A DNA stretch of 40,844 nucleotides from Bartonella sp. F02. Lineage in GTDB: Bacteria; Pseudomonadota; Alphaproteobacteria; Rhizobiales; Rhizobiaceae. The position numbers and the translations under genes are program-made. Below are positions 18,187 through 26,211 of this stretch, piece after piece (positions within the stretch are counted from its first letter, which is position 1; each line of letters begins with the position of its first letter). Under the pieces are notes generated by a model that did not search any database, was not told the origin of the DNA, and saw nothing but the letters and a program-made list of their open reading frames with translations. The stretch spans positions 1 to 40,844 of the forward strand of contig NZ_JANHOK010000007.1 of NCBI RefSeq assembly GCF_026929975.1, given 5' to 3'.

Positions 18187-18321
18187 ATGATCAGAAAAGA
18201 TAACAGAATTTTTTTTATTTCTCACATCAGAGAAATTAAAAAAGCGTTAAGAATAAGCGAATGTTGCCATCAGTATTCACGTCATATTGAAGGGATAAAA
18301 TGCTGCATTCAAAAACGCTGA
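18187..18321 (+). CDS. 44-aa ORF with an SxxxEG motif; possible FIC antitoxin remnant
   Basis: A 44-codon frame beginning MIRKDNRIFF, with the very strong ribosome site GGAGAAGGAGG at 18173–18183 (spacing a little short, 3 bases). Residues 31–36 read SRHIEG, matching the (S/T)xxxE(G/N) inhibitory motif of FIC antitoxins such as VbhA; those are also small (about 60 aa), helical and encoded just upstream of their FIC partner. This frame lies 50 bases before a FIC-domain effector gene. The match is six residues long and the ORF is short, so chance is possible; the context is what makes it worth listing. If real, it guards a FIC domain that has already lost its catalytic residues. Confidence 0.4.
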   Translation: MIRKDNRIFFISHIREIKKALRISECCHQYSRHIEGIKCCIQKR

Positions 18322-18371
18322 AAGTTTTAGAAAAATATACGGAGGGGATTATTCATTAAAGGAATATAACC

Positions 18372-20036
18372 GTGAAAAAAGCACAACAACCTCAACCCAT
18401 ATATGCCGATTTGGCTTTTCACAATAGTTTTTTTATAGCTAATACTGGCGTACTAAAAAATAAATATAACATAAAAGATGCGGCAAAATTGCAACAGCAA
18501 TGTGAACGCGATGCGCGTATAGCAAACTTCGATTTGCAGGATACTCCTATCGCTGGACCTCTTGATTCTAACTATCTAAAAACACTTCATCATCGCTTGC
18601 ATCACAAAGCTTATGAATGGGCCGGCCAAACCCGCAATGAAACCTTTAGATTTGAAGATGGTACTCGTTGTAGTATGCCAACAGTTACAAAATACGGTAT
18701 AGAGGAAAAGTTTTTTGCAAAAGGTCCAGAAGTTACACAGAATTTAAAAGAGCTGGATAAAACACTTAAAAGTTGTCATTATTTTAAAGGTTCTTCGTAT
18801 GAAGAGTTTGTTGATAATGCATGGCAGTCGTTTATTTTTTTAGAGAAAACACAGCCTTTTGTATCCGGAAATGATGTCACACATCAGGTATTTTTAAAGC
18901 ATCTTGCTAACGCTGCAGGATATGATCTCGATTTTTCAGTTGTGTCAAAAAAGCATTTAGATGATGCTTGTCGTGCAGCAATCAAAGATAATGATTTTGG
19001 TTCAATAAGTCGTATGTTTGCAGATATGTCTGATCCAGAGAGAGTAGTTACTTTTAAAGAAGCTGTGGAGCACATGAAAGGTTTAGGGATCAAAGATGTG
19101 GAAGCACGCGGCGTTTCTTTAGCAGTTTCAGGTCAAACTTATACAGGGACTTACGTAGCTCATACTGAGAATAGTGCTATAATGCGAGTAAATAACGAAT
19201 TTATCGTTTTATCAAAAGATAATTTGAATCCAGAACAAATAAAGGCATTTAAATTTGGTGATGAAGTTCGCATTCAAGCTTTAACATCGCAAGCGCTTGG
19301 AAAATGCTTAATACCAGAAGAAGATGTAATGCCTTTGACTAAAACAGACATCTGTCAAAAAGTTGAAGAAGACGTTTCTGTTAAAATGATCAAAGCAAAT
19401 GTTCAAGGTCTATCACAAGTTGTTTATGGCAATCCTAATGCATTAGATGATAAGTTGAAAGAGCTTAATTACAATCCAGAATTGGGTTCTCATCTTGCTC
19501 AACAGATTTCAGAAAATCCTAAAGCTATAGGTGCTCTTGTAGGAAAAAGCAGTCTTGGCTTTAAAAGTCAAGAGCGCAAAACAGCAGAAAATTCTGTTGT
19601 GCTTTTGAGTGAAACAATTACGAGTTATGCACATATTGCAGCGAATACAAAAGGAATGGTTATGAGAGATCATCAAGCTGCACAAGAACGTGGCAGACAA
19701 GAGATCCGGACGCCAAGTCAAGAGCTGCAAAAAGTTCTTAATTTGGATTCAAGAGCGCGGCAAACTGCCTTAGAAGGTTCTACTGCATTGCAAAAAGAAC
19801 TTCGTGGTTTAGTGACATCATTCAATGAGCGTTTATCACCAAATGATCGTAAAGCAATCAGAGAAGGTAATCATAAAGATCTTGCTCAAAGTCTTGGTAC
19901 ATCAGTAATGAAAGCGGAGAAAATTGTAAAAATTTGTAAGCAATCTGAACAAGCACAACACGATTTGAGCTGTTCTAATCTGTACGCTAGAGTAGCAAAA
20001 CCTCAAAAATCAAAAGCGATGTCTATGGCTAGCTAA
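18372..20036 (+). CDS. Bep-like FIC–OB–BID effector 3 with a heavily degraded FIC motif
   Basis: 554 aa from a GTG start preceded by AAAGGAA (18358–18364). The FIC fold has NTGVLKNKYNI and EWAGQTRNE; the OB-like segment has TYTGTYVAHTENS and FKFGDEVRI; the C-terminal BID domain has GALVGKSSLGF, TPSQELQKVL and LQKELRGLV; the tail ends SKAMSMAS. The FIC motif reads QPFVSGNDVT from residue 161: the catalytic His, the acidic residue and the Gly–Arg pair are all gone; only PF and GN remain. AMP transfer is therefore very unlikely. BID domain and tail appear intact, so the protein should still be exported. It follows virB11 and ends at a strong terminator. Confidence 0.86.
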   Translation: MKKAQQPQPIYADLAFHNSFFIANTGVLKNKYNIKDAAKLQQQCERDARIANFDLQDTPIAGPLDSNYLKTLHHRLHHKAYEWAGQTRNETFRFEDGTRCSMPTVTKYGIEEKFFAKGPEVTQNLKELDKTLKSCHYFKGSSYEEFVDNAWQSFIFLEKTQPFVSGNDVTHQVFLKHLANAAGYDLDFSVVSKKHLDDACRAAIKDNDFGSISRMFADMSDPERVVTFKEAVEHMKGLGIKDVEARGVSLAVSGQTYTGTYVAHTENSAIMRVNNEFIVLSKDNLNPEQIKAFKFGDEVRIQALTSQALGKCLIPEEDVMPLTKTDICQKVEEDVSVKMIKANVQGLSQVVYGNPNALDDKLKELNYNPELGSHLAQQISENPKAIGALVGKSSLGFKSQERKTAENSVVLLSETITSYAHIAANTKGMVMRDHQAAQERGRQEIRTPSQELQKVLNLDSRARQTALEGSTALQKELRGLVTSFNERLSPNDRKAIREGNHKDLAQSLGTSVMKAEKIVKICKQSEQAQHDLSCSNLYARVAKPQKSKAMSMAS

Positions 20037-20062
20037 AAAGTATAAATTTTACATTTTGTTCA

Positions 20063-20111
20063 ATATCCTAGGCGGGAATTGCCACAACAATACCTGCCTA
20101 GGATATTTTTG
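20063..20111 (+). terminator. Intrinsic terminator after effector 3
   Basis: ATATCCTAGGCGGG (20063–20076) pairs with CCTGCCTAGGATAT (20093–20106), 14-bp arms with one G·T position, followed by TTTTT. It lies 27 bases past the effector stop and probably ends the T4SS/effector transcription unit. Confidence 0.8.
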
Positions 20112-20375
20112 ATATATGACTATCAATTTGAAAACATTGTGGAATAATTTAAGGTTACTGTTTTTACATTTCACAGATGTCAGCTACACGCTTTAACATC
20201 CTCAATAAATAGCTGTGAAACGAGATTTATCTAGATTATTTAATGTGAAGCTATTGCTTGTCGCACTTCATTGTAAGACGGATTTCCTTTCCGATTTTTT
20301 GATAAACTGTAGGATTCATTTATTATATGATATTGTATAGGGTTAGTGACAAAAGCCAGGACCTATTTATGACAT
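20112..20375. other. Decayed intergenic DNA
   Basis: No open gene. On the reverse strand near 20215–20275 there is a short stretch resembling the start of the doubtful ORF at 1888–2091, interrupted by stops. The rest shows nothing I can interpret. Confidence 0.35.
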
Positions 20376-20606
20376 CTATTTTCCTAATGCGGTTCTCAAA
20401 TTATTAATCATTACTTGGCTATTAGAATATCGTATTAAATCATCTGATACTATGTAGTGCTTCGCAGTAATAAGTAATGGCAAATCACCGCTTTGACCAA
20501 TATTACGCATATGATTGCATAACTCATTTTGTACATCGTGCAATTCTTTGGCTTCTAGCGTCTTATTAAGATTTTGCATATATCTTTTTATTGGAGCAAA
20601 AGCCAA
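20376..20606 (-). CDS. Small hypothetical protein or gene fragment
   Basis: 76 aa, MAFAPIKRYMQNLNKTLEAKE at the start (first 20 residues shown in part), helical and mixed charge. I recognise no family. Just upstream on the same strand lie remains of a 91-aa gene family (20628–20725), so this frame may be the leftover downstream part of a decayed operon. No clear ribosome site. Confidence 0.3.
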   Translation of the reverse strand: MAFAPIKRYMQNLNKTLEAKELHDVQNELCNHMRNIGQSGDLPLLITAKHYIVSDDLIRYSNSQVMINNLRTALGK

Positions 20607-20627
20607 TTTAAGTCTTCAACAATGATA

Positions 20628-20725
20628 TCACGATTTAATCAATCTGCTGCGTATTTTGTGTCAGCATTTTTCTTATAAAAACCTATGTTACAAATAAATT
20701 GCACTCCAAGTGAATTTTCTGTGTC
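20628..20725 (-). pseudogene. Relic of the 91-aa gene found intact at 36546
   Basis: Reverse-strand translation gives LGVQFICNIGFYKKNAD followed by TKYAAD and a stop where the intact copy has Trp, then LN. The intact protein at 36546–36821 ends CGAQFIRDMGFNTKNAD, EEYGPDWLK. The shared pattern (QFI, GF, KNAD, Y, D, L) is too long for chance. Only the last third is visible. Confidence 0.6.
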
Positions 20726-20843
20726 TTAAAAATTCCTGAGAAGCAAAACGAAGGAATAAACACACCATTTCTATAATGTAACTTTTGATTTGTTATCAAA
20801 AAACTTCTTTGTTAAATATTTTCAAGCAAAAAATATTTTTTAT
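20726..20843. other. AT-rich gap downstream of the repeat protein
   Basis: No gene and no clear hairpin terminator. Confidence 0.3.
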
Positions 20844-23800
20844 TCAACTGTCGTTAAAAGTAATATAATTGTTGTTCTCTTCATTTAGTTCATACCAATA
20901 TTGGGAACGATTTTGTGTGTTCGATTTGTTTGAATTTTTTATGACAGGTACTTTTATTCCTTTTGAGACAATATCTTCTGAGCATAAGCCATTTTTGTGA
21001 AGTATTTTTCCTATAGTACACCCAGCTTGAATAAGAGATTTTTTTAAAAAATAACTATAATGATTTTTTCCAAACCATTTTGAAAAGAAATTATATTGAT
21101 ATGTAACAGCAGAAAAAAGAAGAGAAGAAAAATTCTGAATCTCTTTTTCTGCTAACTTCATAAAATAAGATACTAAACCATTTTTAGTATTTTTATCGTA
21201 TTTTTTTTCTAATTTTTTAAGAGCTTGAATAAGAGATTTTTTTAAAAAATAATTATAATGATTTTTTCCAAACCATTTTGAAAAGAAATTATATTGGTAT
21301 GTAATAATAGAAAAAAGAAGAGAAGAAAAATTCTGAGGATCTTTTTCTGCTAACGTCACAAAATAAGATACTAAACCATTTTTAGTATTTTTATCGTATT
21401 TTTTTCCTAATTCTTCAAGAGCTTGAATAAGAGATTTTTTAAAAGAAAAATCATACTTATCCTCAGTTTCATGTAGAAAAAAAACTTCCTTGAGTAGTTT
21501 AATAAAATTGCTATTATTTACTTTTTCTAAAAAAATAAAATAGAAGACAAGAGTATTTTTACTACAGTTTTTTTCTATCTCTTTGAGAATATCAGTAACT
21601 GCTTTTTTTGAATAAGAAGGAAAAAAATTTAAATGTAACTCAGTTGAATATTTTTTGTATTTTTCTTCTATTATTATTCTAATAACCTCGATAAGATCCT
21701 CTTTTAAACAAGCAGCTGCGTCTTTGTTTGTCCATTTTTTTATCCATTGATCAGAATAGACAGCTTTAATTAGATCAATGTTTGTATGGTGCAATTGAGT
21801 GTTGTGGATAAAATAAGAAATAATACTGCACCTTTTTTCTGTCTCTTCAAGAGCCAGAATAATAGCTTTTTTTAAAGAAAACTCATTTTTCTGCTTTTTT
21901 TGAAGAATAGAAACTTTCTCGAACATGAAATAATATTTATTTATATGTTTATCTATATTCTCAATCTCTGATTTTTCATCAATTGTTTTCGTAATTTTTT
22001 TTATAGCGTCATTAAAGCAAGGTTCTTTTTTCAGAAAAAAAATATTTTTTGCAAATTTGTTTTTTTTAGAAATAAAAGCTTTTAAAGCTTCTTCAAATAA
22101 AGAACGATACTCATCGTAATTTTTAGTTGCTAAAGCAAAGTAATAAAATAAAGATTTTTTTGTATATAACTTTGCGGTTTTTTGAGTGGCCCAAAGAATA
22201 TTTTGCTTTAGAGATCTGTCATATTGAGCATTTTTGGGAAATAACAAGAAATTCTGAAACAGTGAAGAATAATGAACAGGATGCTCGTATGCTAAATATA
22301 TTAAATAAGGCATAAAGCTATTTTTGCTGTACTGATTTTCTCTTTTTTGAACAAAATAATATTTAGGAAAATTTTTTTTTAAAAAATTCATTCCTGTTTT
22401 GTTACCGGCCTGGACAATGACTTCTTTTAAAAAAGGAAAATTTTTTTCTTTATTATGTTTATTAATCCATTGGTTAGAAAAAACCTTACAAAATAATTCA
22501 CTAAATTCTGAAGGATCTTTTTGGCTCAAGTAGCTGAAATAAGAAATGAGATTGCTTTGTATTGATTTTTCTTTTTTATCAATCAAATTATGTAATGTGT
22601 GATCGTGTCTACAGTCTACTCTTTTGTGGGTATGATAATACCAAATTTTATCAAATATGATATAACATGTTTTGTAATTTTTAGTTACTAACTTTTCAAG
22701 ATATGTATCAATTTCATCATATGCTACGATATATAACTTTTTACAAATTTGCTTAGCAATTTCTGTTATAGCTTTTTTAAAATGAAAAACATTCCTCTCT
22801 TTTTTTAAAACACTATCCTCTTTTTTTTCCTTATTTATAGCGTCTACAGCTTCTATAGCTGTTTCAAATAGAGGACGATACTCATCGTAATTTTGAATTG
22901 CTAAGCAAAAATAAAATACAATATTATCGTATTTTTTTCCTATTTCTTGAGCTGCATTGATAATGTCATCCTTAAAATTAGACGTTGCTTCAATTTCGTG
23001 AGAGAAAAAAATTTTCTTAAATAATTTTAAAAAACATTTATCATCATAATTTGCTAGATATATTAAATAAAGCTTAGAGTTTTCATCTTGCAATTTTATG
23101 TTAGAATTGTCATACATCGATTTTATGTTACGGCTTACATACTGCAAGTTTACGTGTTTACGAAAAAAATGCAGTCCTTTTTTGTTACCGTCCAGAATAA
23201 TAGACTTTTTTAATGGCATTTCTTGTTGAGGATATTCATCAATCCATTGATCAGAATAAACTGCACTAAGTATATCAATAAATGGTTGAGAAACTATTTC
23301 AGTATGATTTTGTTTTGCTAAATCTTCACACAAAGAGACTAAGCATATTTTCTTATTTTCGTATACTTTATTAAACGCATCAAGAAATATACGTTTTAAA
23401 TAAGAAATCCTTTCTTTATCATTTTCATTGTCCATTGAAAATAGCATTATATAATAAAACCAGCGAATAAACAAAAAGGAGTCTTTTTCAGCGATGTGTA
23501 TTAAATAAGCAACAAAAGGATGTTCAGTGGATTTTTTATATTCTTCTCCTACTTCCTGAGCAGCTGAAACAAGCGTTTCTGTCAAATATGGATTACTGTT
23601 TTTCCCAGAATTTTCAATAATAAACGAATAAAATAGCTCATAATAAGCGATGTGATATTCCTTTGCTAGGTATTTACAGTAAAGCTTCAAATCATTCACG
23701 GAAATATATTTTTTTAAAGGATTATCCTTTTTTCTTTCAATGTTTTTATAATAACCAATACAATCTAGCATAGAGATAAAGATGTTAGCTTGTTTAAGTG

Positions 23801-23969
23801 CTAAATATTGAAAAAAAAAGCTAAGATTTGTTTTATCGACTTTTTTCTTATTTCTATATTTCTGAATAAATTTTTGTATTATATTCCAACTAAAGTGAAT
23901 TATTTTATTAAGCACCCAACCTATCATAAAGCTAATTATTAAATCCATAAAAATAGTTATCACTGTCAC
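20844..23969 (-). CDS. 1041-aa helical-repeat protein of unknown function
   Basis: I do not recognise this protein. It begins with a hydrophobic helix (about residues 5–25, IFMDLIISFMIGWVL), so it is probably membrane-anchored with the bulk on one side. The rest is made of about 13 loosely conserved units of 65–85 residues following the pattern L-x-x-YF-x-x-LA-x-K-(8)-F-x-x-LF, then often a WI motif (SDQWI, SNQWI) and LKKSII-x-A-(6)-KKY. Examples are LISYFSYLSQKDPSEFSELF, LVSYFVTLAEKDPQNFSSLL and LVSYFMKLAEKEIQNFSSLL. This suggests an alpha-solenoid used for protein contact. The last units are near identical (66-aa period). The gene is more AT-rich than its neighbours, hinting at foreign origin. 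It stands alone, on the opposite strand from the T4SS. Confidence 0.75.
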   Translation of the reverse strand: MTVITIFMDLIISFMIGWVLNKIIHFSWNIIQKFIQKYRNKKKVDKTNLSFFFQYLALKQANIFISMLDCIGYYKNIERKKDNPLKKYISVNDLKLYCKYLAKEYHIAYYELFYSFIIENSGKNSNPYLTETLVSAAQEVGEEYKKSTEHPFVAYLIHIAEKDSFLFIRWFYYIMLFSMDNENDKERISYLKRIFLDAFNKVYENKKICLVSLCEDLAKQNHTEIVSQPFIDILSAVYSDQWIDEYPQQEMPLKKSIILDGNKKGLHFFRKHVNLQYVSRNIKSMYDNSNIKLQDENSKLYLIYLANYDDKCFLKLFKKIFFSHEIEATSNFKDDIINAAQEIGKKYDNIVFYFCLAIQNYDEYRPLFETAIEAVDAINKEKKEDSVLKKERNVFHFKKAITEIAKQICKKLYIVAYDEIDTYLEKLVTKNYKTCYIIFDKIWYYHTHKRVDCRHDHTLHNLIDKKEKSIQSNLISYFSYLSQKDPSEFSELFCKVFSNQWINKHNKEKNFPFLKEVIVQAGNKTGMNFLKKNFPKYYFVQKRENQYSKNSFMPYLIYLAYEHPVHYSSLFQNFLLFPKNAQYDRSLKQNILWATQKTAKLYTKKSLFYYFALATKNYDEYRSLFEEALKAFISKKNKFAKNIFFLKKEPCFNDAIKKITKTIDEKSEIENIDKHINKYYFMFEKVSILQKKQKNEFSLKKAIILALEETEKRCSIISYFIHNTQLHHTNIDLIKAVYSDQWIKKWTNKDAAACLKEDLIEVIRIIIEEKYKKYSTELHLNFFPSYSKKAVTDILKEIEKNCSKNTLVFYFIFLEKVNNSNFIKLLKEVFFLHETEDKYDFSFKKSLIQALEELGKKYDKNTKNGLVSYFVTLAEKDPQNFSSLLFSIITYQYNFFSKWFGKNHYNYFLKKSLIQALKKLEKKYDKNTKNGLVSYFMKLAEKEIQNFSSLLFSAVTYQYNFFSKWFGKNHYSYFLKKSLIQAGCTIGKILHKNGLCSEDIVSKGIKVPVIKNSNKSNTQNRSQYWYELNEENNNYITFNDS
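21024..21419 (-). repeat. Two tandem 198-bp units inside the repeat protein
   Basis: The sequence starting AGCTTGAATAAGAG at 21024 recurs at 21222 and, partly, at 21420: an exact 198-bp period, 66 codons. The first two units differ at only a few sites, so the duplication is recent. Length change by slippage or recombination is likely between strains. Confidence 0.85.
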
Positions 23970-24193
23970 TTATTATGTAATATAAGTTATACTTTATAAG
24001 AAAGAAAATATTAGAATTGTATGAATATCACAGTATATAAGTATAATTATACAATAATTATGTTTTATACACAATTAAGCATAAATCTACCTATATTACA
24101 TTATAGTGATTGCCTAGGCTATTTTAACTCGTTAAAAAAGCCATAGTCAAATAGACTCGGCTAATTTTATTTTTAGCTATAAATAACAAAATA
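23970..24193. other. AT-rich gap; upstream copy of resolvase leader
   Basis: The first part is the likely promoter region of the repeat protein. From about 24110 onward the sequence matches the leader of the intact resolvase at 36208 (reverse strand), so it arrived with the resolvase module. Confidence 0.45.
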
Positions 24194-24219
24194 GTTAATT
24201 TGGGTATACTCAAATTAAC
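24194..24219. promoter_or_regulatory. Resolvase operator / res-like inverted repeat, copy 1
   Basis: Two 13-base halves starting GTTAATTTG and ending CAAATTAAC are reverse complements with one mismatch, 13 bases before the resolvase start. The same element lies before the intact resolvase at 36221–36245. A resolvase binding site is the likely meaning. Confidence 0.6.
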
Positions 24220-24232
24220 TAGGAGAATGTCA

Positions 24233-24463
24233 TGAAGATTGCTAGGGTGTATATGCGTGTTAGCACCCTACGCTATGCATGATCGAATTGTGGCCTTACG
24301 TACCGCAGGGCACAGTATAAAGAAAACGGCAAAATTAGCTGGATGTAGTGAAAGTCAAGTTAAACGCGTGTGGGCCATGGCTCAACAGAAAAAATCCAAT
24401 AAATCTACTATTTTTTTTATAAAAAGCTTGAATAATATCAATAATGATACTATTTTAAATTAG
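24233..24463 (+). pseudogene. Serine resolvase with internal deletion
   Basis: The start MKIARVYMRVST (ATG at 24233) is the same as in the intact resolvase at 35576–36208. After codon 12 the sequence jumps to the C-terminal part (YAMHDRIVALRTAGHSIKK to the end), losing most of the catalytic domain. The join also shifts the frame, so translation from the true start stops after 16 codons at TGA 24281–24283. The C-terminal helix-turn-helix stays open only in another frame. The 81 bases after it hold no gene. Confidence 0.85.
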
Positions 24464-24547
24464 AGCGAAGGAAACTCTACCGGATCTGTAATTGTGCGCT
24501 GGATTTTTTTTGAGATTATAAATGACTAAAAAAATATTATAAAGTTG

Positions 24548-24790
24548 ATGAAATCATCGTCTAATAATGTGAGATTCTCGGATTTATTTACTGTATGTGA
24601 ACATTTTTTTGGAAAACCACGGAACAACCGTTCAAGTCATTTTATTTTTGAAACGCCATGGCGAGGTGATCCACGCATCAATCTTCAAAAAGCTTCCGGC
24701 AATAAAGCAAAGAAATATCAAATAAAACAAGCTTTAGAAGCAGTAGAAAGAATAGAAAGAAAAAATTATGCCCAGCGTAGGCGGCAATGA
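24548..24790 (+). CDS. hicA: HicA-like toxin
   Basis: 80 aa. HicA toxins are small mRNA interferases with a double-stranded-RNA-binding-like fold; here the diagnostic part is VCEHFFGKPRNNRSSHFIFE, with the active-site His in the S-x-H-F segment, then TPWRGDPRINLQ and KKYQIKQALEAVE. I start at ATG 24548; the preceding TTG is also in frame. It overlaps hicB by 23 bases, so the pair is probably co-translated. A broken homologue is at 35317–35466, in both cases just after a resolvase gene. Confidence 0.82.
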   Translation: MKSSSNNVRFSDLFTVCEHFFGKPRNNRSSHFIFETPWRGDPRINLQKASGNKAKKYQIKQALEAVERIERKNYAQRRRQ

Positions 24791-25112
24791 TGAAGAAAAG
24801 ACATACTTATATACGTATCGTGTTTTATGGTCACAAGAAGACGAAGAATATGTTGGCTTATGCGCTGAGTTCCCGTCTCTTTCATGGTTAGACCTTAAAC
24901 CAGAAAATGCCTTGAAAGGTATTATGAATCTTGTTTCAGAAGTCGTTGAGGATATGAAACAGAATGGAGAAGCGGTTCCTATCCATTTGTCGCATATAAA
25001 ATATAGTGGTAAATTTCAGTTAAGAATACCGCCAGAACTTCATAAACGATTAGCCATTCAAGCAGCTGAAAACGGTGTGAGTTTAAATCGGTATATTTCT
25101 TCTAAACTTTAG
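24768..25112 (+). CDS. hicB: HicB-like antitoxin
   Basis: 114 aa with the two expected parts: an N-terminal HicB fold (YTYRVLWSQEDEEYVGLCAEF, then PSLSWLDLKPENALKGI) that binds HicA, and a C-terminal ribbon-helix-helix segment (FQLRIPPELHKRLAIQAAEN, then GVSLNRYISSKL) that binds the operon's promoter. Partner of the preceding gene, toxin-first order as is usual for hicAB. No second hicB is present in the window. Confidence 0.9.
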   Translation: MPSVGGNDEEKTYLYTYRVLWSQEDEEYVGLCAEFPSLSWLDLKPENALKGIMNLVSEVVEDMKQNGEAVPIHLSHIKYSGKFQLRIPPELHKRLAIQAAENGVSLNRYISSKL

Positions 25113-25154
25113 TTGTTTAAAAATAAAATTATTGTTTATTTTCTTGGTGTTTTA

Positions 25155-25179
25155 TACATGGCCGAAATACGGCCATGTA
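25155..25179. terminator. Terminator-like hairpin between hicB and trbL remnant
   Basis: TACATGGCCG and CGGCCATGTA are perfect 10-bp arms around AAATA. It sits between two converging genes. The T-run on either side is weak, so it is only probably a bidirectional terminator. Confidence 0.5.
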
Positions 25180-25203
25180 AAATAAGCATTATTATTTTAA
25201 GTA

Positions 25204-25864
25204 TTATTTGGATTCATCGTTACTAGTCCCACTTAAGCTATTGCTTTCTTTTTGTGGTTCCATGCTATCACGAATGTTTTTGGCAATTTTTCCACCGGTT
25301 GTTTCTTCTATACGTTCTTTGACATTTTTTGCTATTTGCTTTCCAGCACCTTTTCCTAATTCCGCAACAGTTCCTGCAGTTACTTTTGCAACATTTGATA
25401 ACATACTACTTGCTGAATTATTTTGTTTATTACCAAATCCAGCCGCCTTAGCAAAAGGCGTGCTATTAGATGTTCCTTCTCCTTTTTTGTTATTGTTATT
25501 TTTATTAAGTACGGAACCAAGACTCGGTGTACTTTCACTGGATTGTGCGGATTCGGATGCTTTTTGAAATGCAGCTTTAAGAGCAGAAGCCCCTCCTGCT
25601 GCTCCAGTTGCTGCACCTGTCCGCTTTGCGTAAAGCCATCATTCCAAATGTCCAAATCATAGAAATTAAGGCTAAAGACCAAAATAACCGTGATGCAGCT
25701 GCACTAATAACTGTCTGCCATGTAGATACAGCATCATGAAAACGCTGCATAATACCATCTAAAATTCCATTGTGGCTAAGCGTTTCAGCCATTGCTGGCT
25801 CAAGAAGCATAACTGTGCTTATTATTATTAAGACACTTAAAGTAAAATATTTTTTCATTGTCAT
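25204..25864 (-). pseudogene. trbL: trbL with internal deletion and frameshift
   Basis: The N-terminus (MTMKKYFTLSVLI…, then NGILDGIMQRFHDAVSTWQT and SRLFWSLALISMIWTFGM) is that of TrbL/VirB6-type proteins of IncP and Ti Trb systems. At about 25618 the N-terminal frame meets a Gly/Ala/Ser-rich tail (GAATGAAGGASALKAAFQKA in another frame) ending at 25204, which resembles the TrbL C-terminus (AELGKGAGKQIAKNVKERI). Only about 220 codons remain of a protein that is normally over 400, so the central membrane region has been lost and the frame is shifted by one base. Confidence 0.8.
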
Positions 25865-25866
25865 TC

Positions 25867-26127
25867 TCAAAAAGGAGCTCGACTCCAATCTTTATTTTTG
25901 ACCGGTTTAGAATTCCATTCGAGCATAGCTTTGTGAGCGTTGAAAGCATCGCATTCAGCTTTGTAAGCGTCTCGATTTCTTTTACTTTTCAGCTTTTTAA
26001 ATTCTTTTTGGAATACTCCAGGTGAACAGTTTTCCTCATTTGGATACGGTCTTTCTTCTTCACCACATCCCACTAAAGCTGCTGTCATTAGGATTGCAGT
26101 TGTAAAAATAAAAAGTTTTTTTGTCAT
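25867..26127 (-). CDS. trbK: TrbK-like entry exclusion lipoprotein
   Basis: 86 aa. The lipobox ALVGC places the lipidated Cys at residue 21; after it come EENCSPGVFQKEF and a tail with KNKDWSRAPF. Short lipoproteins of this form in Trb operons (TrbK/EexN type) block entry of a second copy of the same plasmid. It lies between the trbB/J/K chimera and trbL, which is the usual trbJ–trbK–trbL place. The gene looks intact although its neighbours are broken; a chimera just upstream ends with a similar tail (PSPRKDWSKYRF), so two related genes once stood here. Confidence 0.65.
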   Translation of the reverse strand: MTKKLFIFTTAILMTAALVGCGEEERPYPNEENCSPGVFQKEFKKLKSKRNRDAYKAECDAFNAHKAMLEWNSKPVKNKDWSRAPF

Positions 26128-26211
26128 TTTATGACCCCCCTATTAGTATTTTTCTGATGAATTAGGATTAAAAAATTCAAAAGTTTATCTGTTGTAAAAA
26201 CCAATTTATAT

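Noticed and set aside
21024-21430. Regular repeats considered as CRISPR
   Set aside because: The 198-bp units are contiguous, in frame and coding, with no spacers.
22127-22315. 62-aa frame opposite the solenoid gene
   Set aside because: Antisense shadow without any start signal.
24239-24463. 74-aa frame taken as a small DNA-binding protein
   Set aside because: It starts at TTG in a shifted frame of the deleted resolvase; only its C-terminal helix-turn-helix is meaningful.
25208-25567. 119-aa frame opposite the trbL tail
   Set aside because: Shadow of the Gly/Ala/Ser-rich trbL end; Leu/Ser/Pro-rich product typical of antisense reading.
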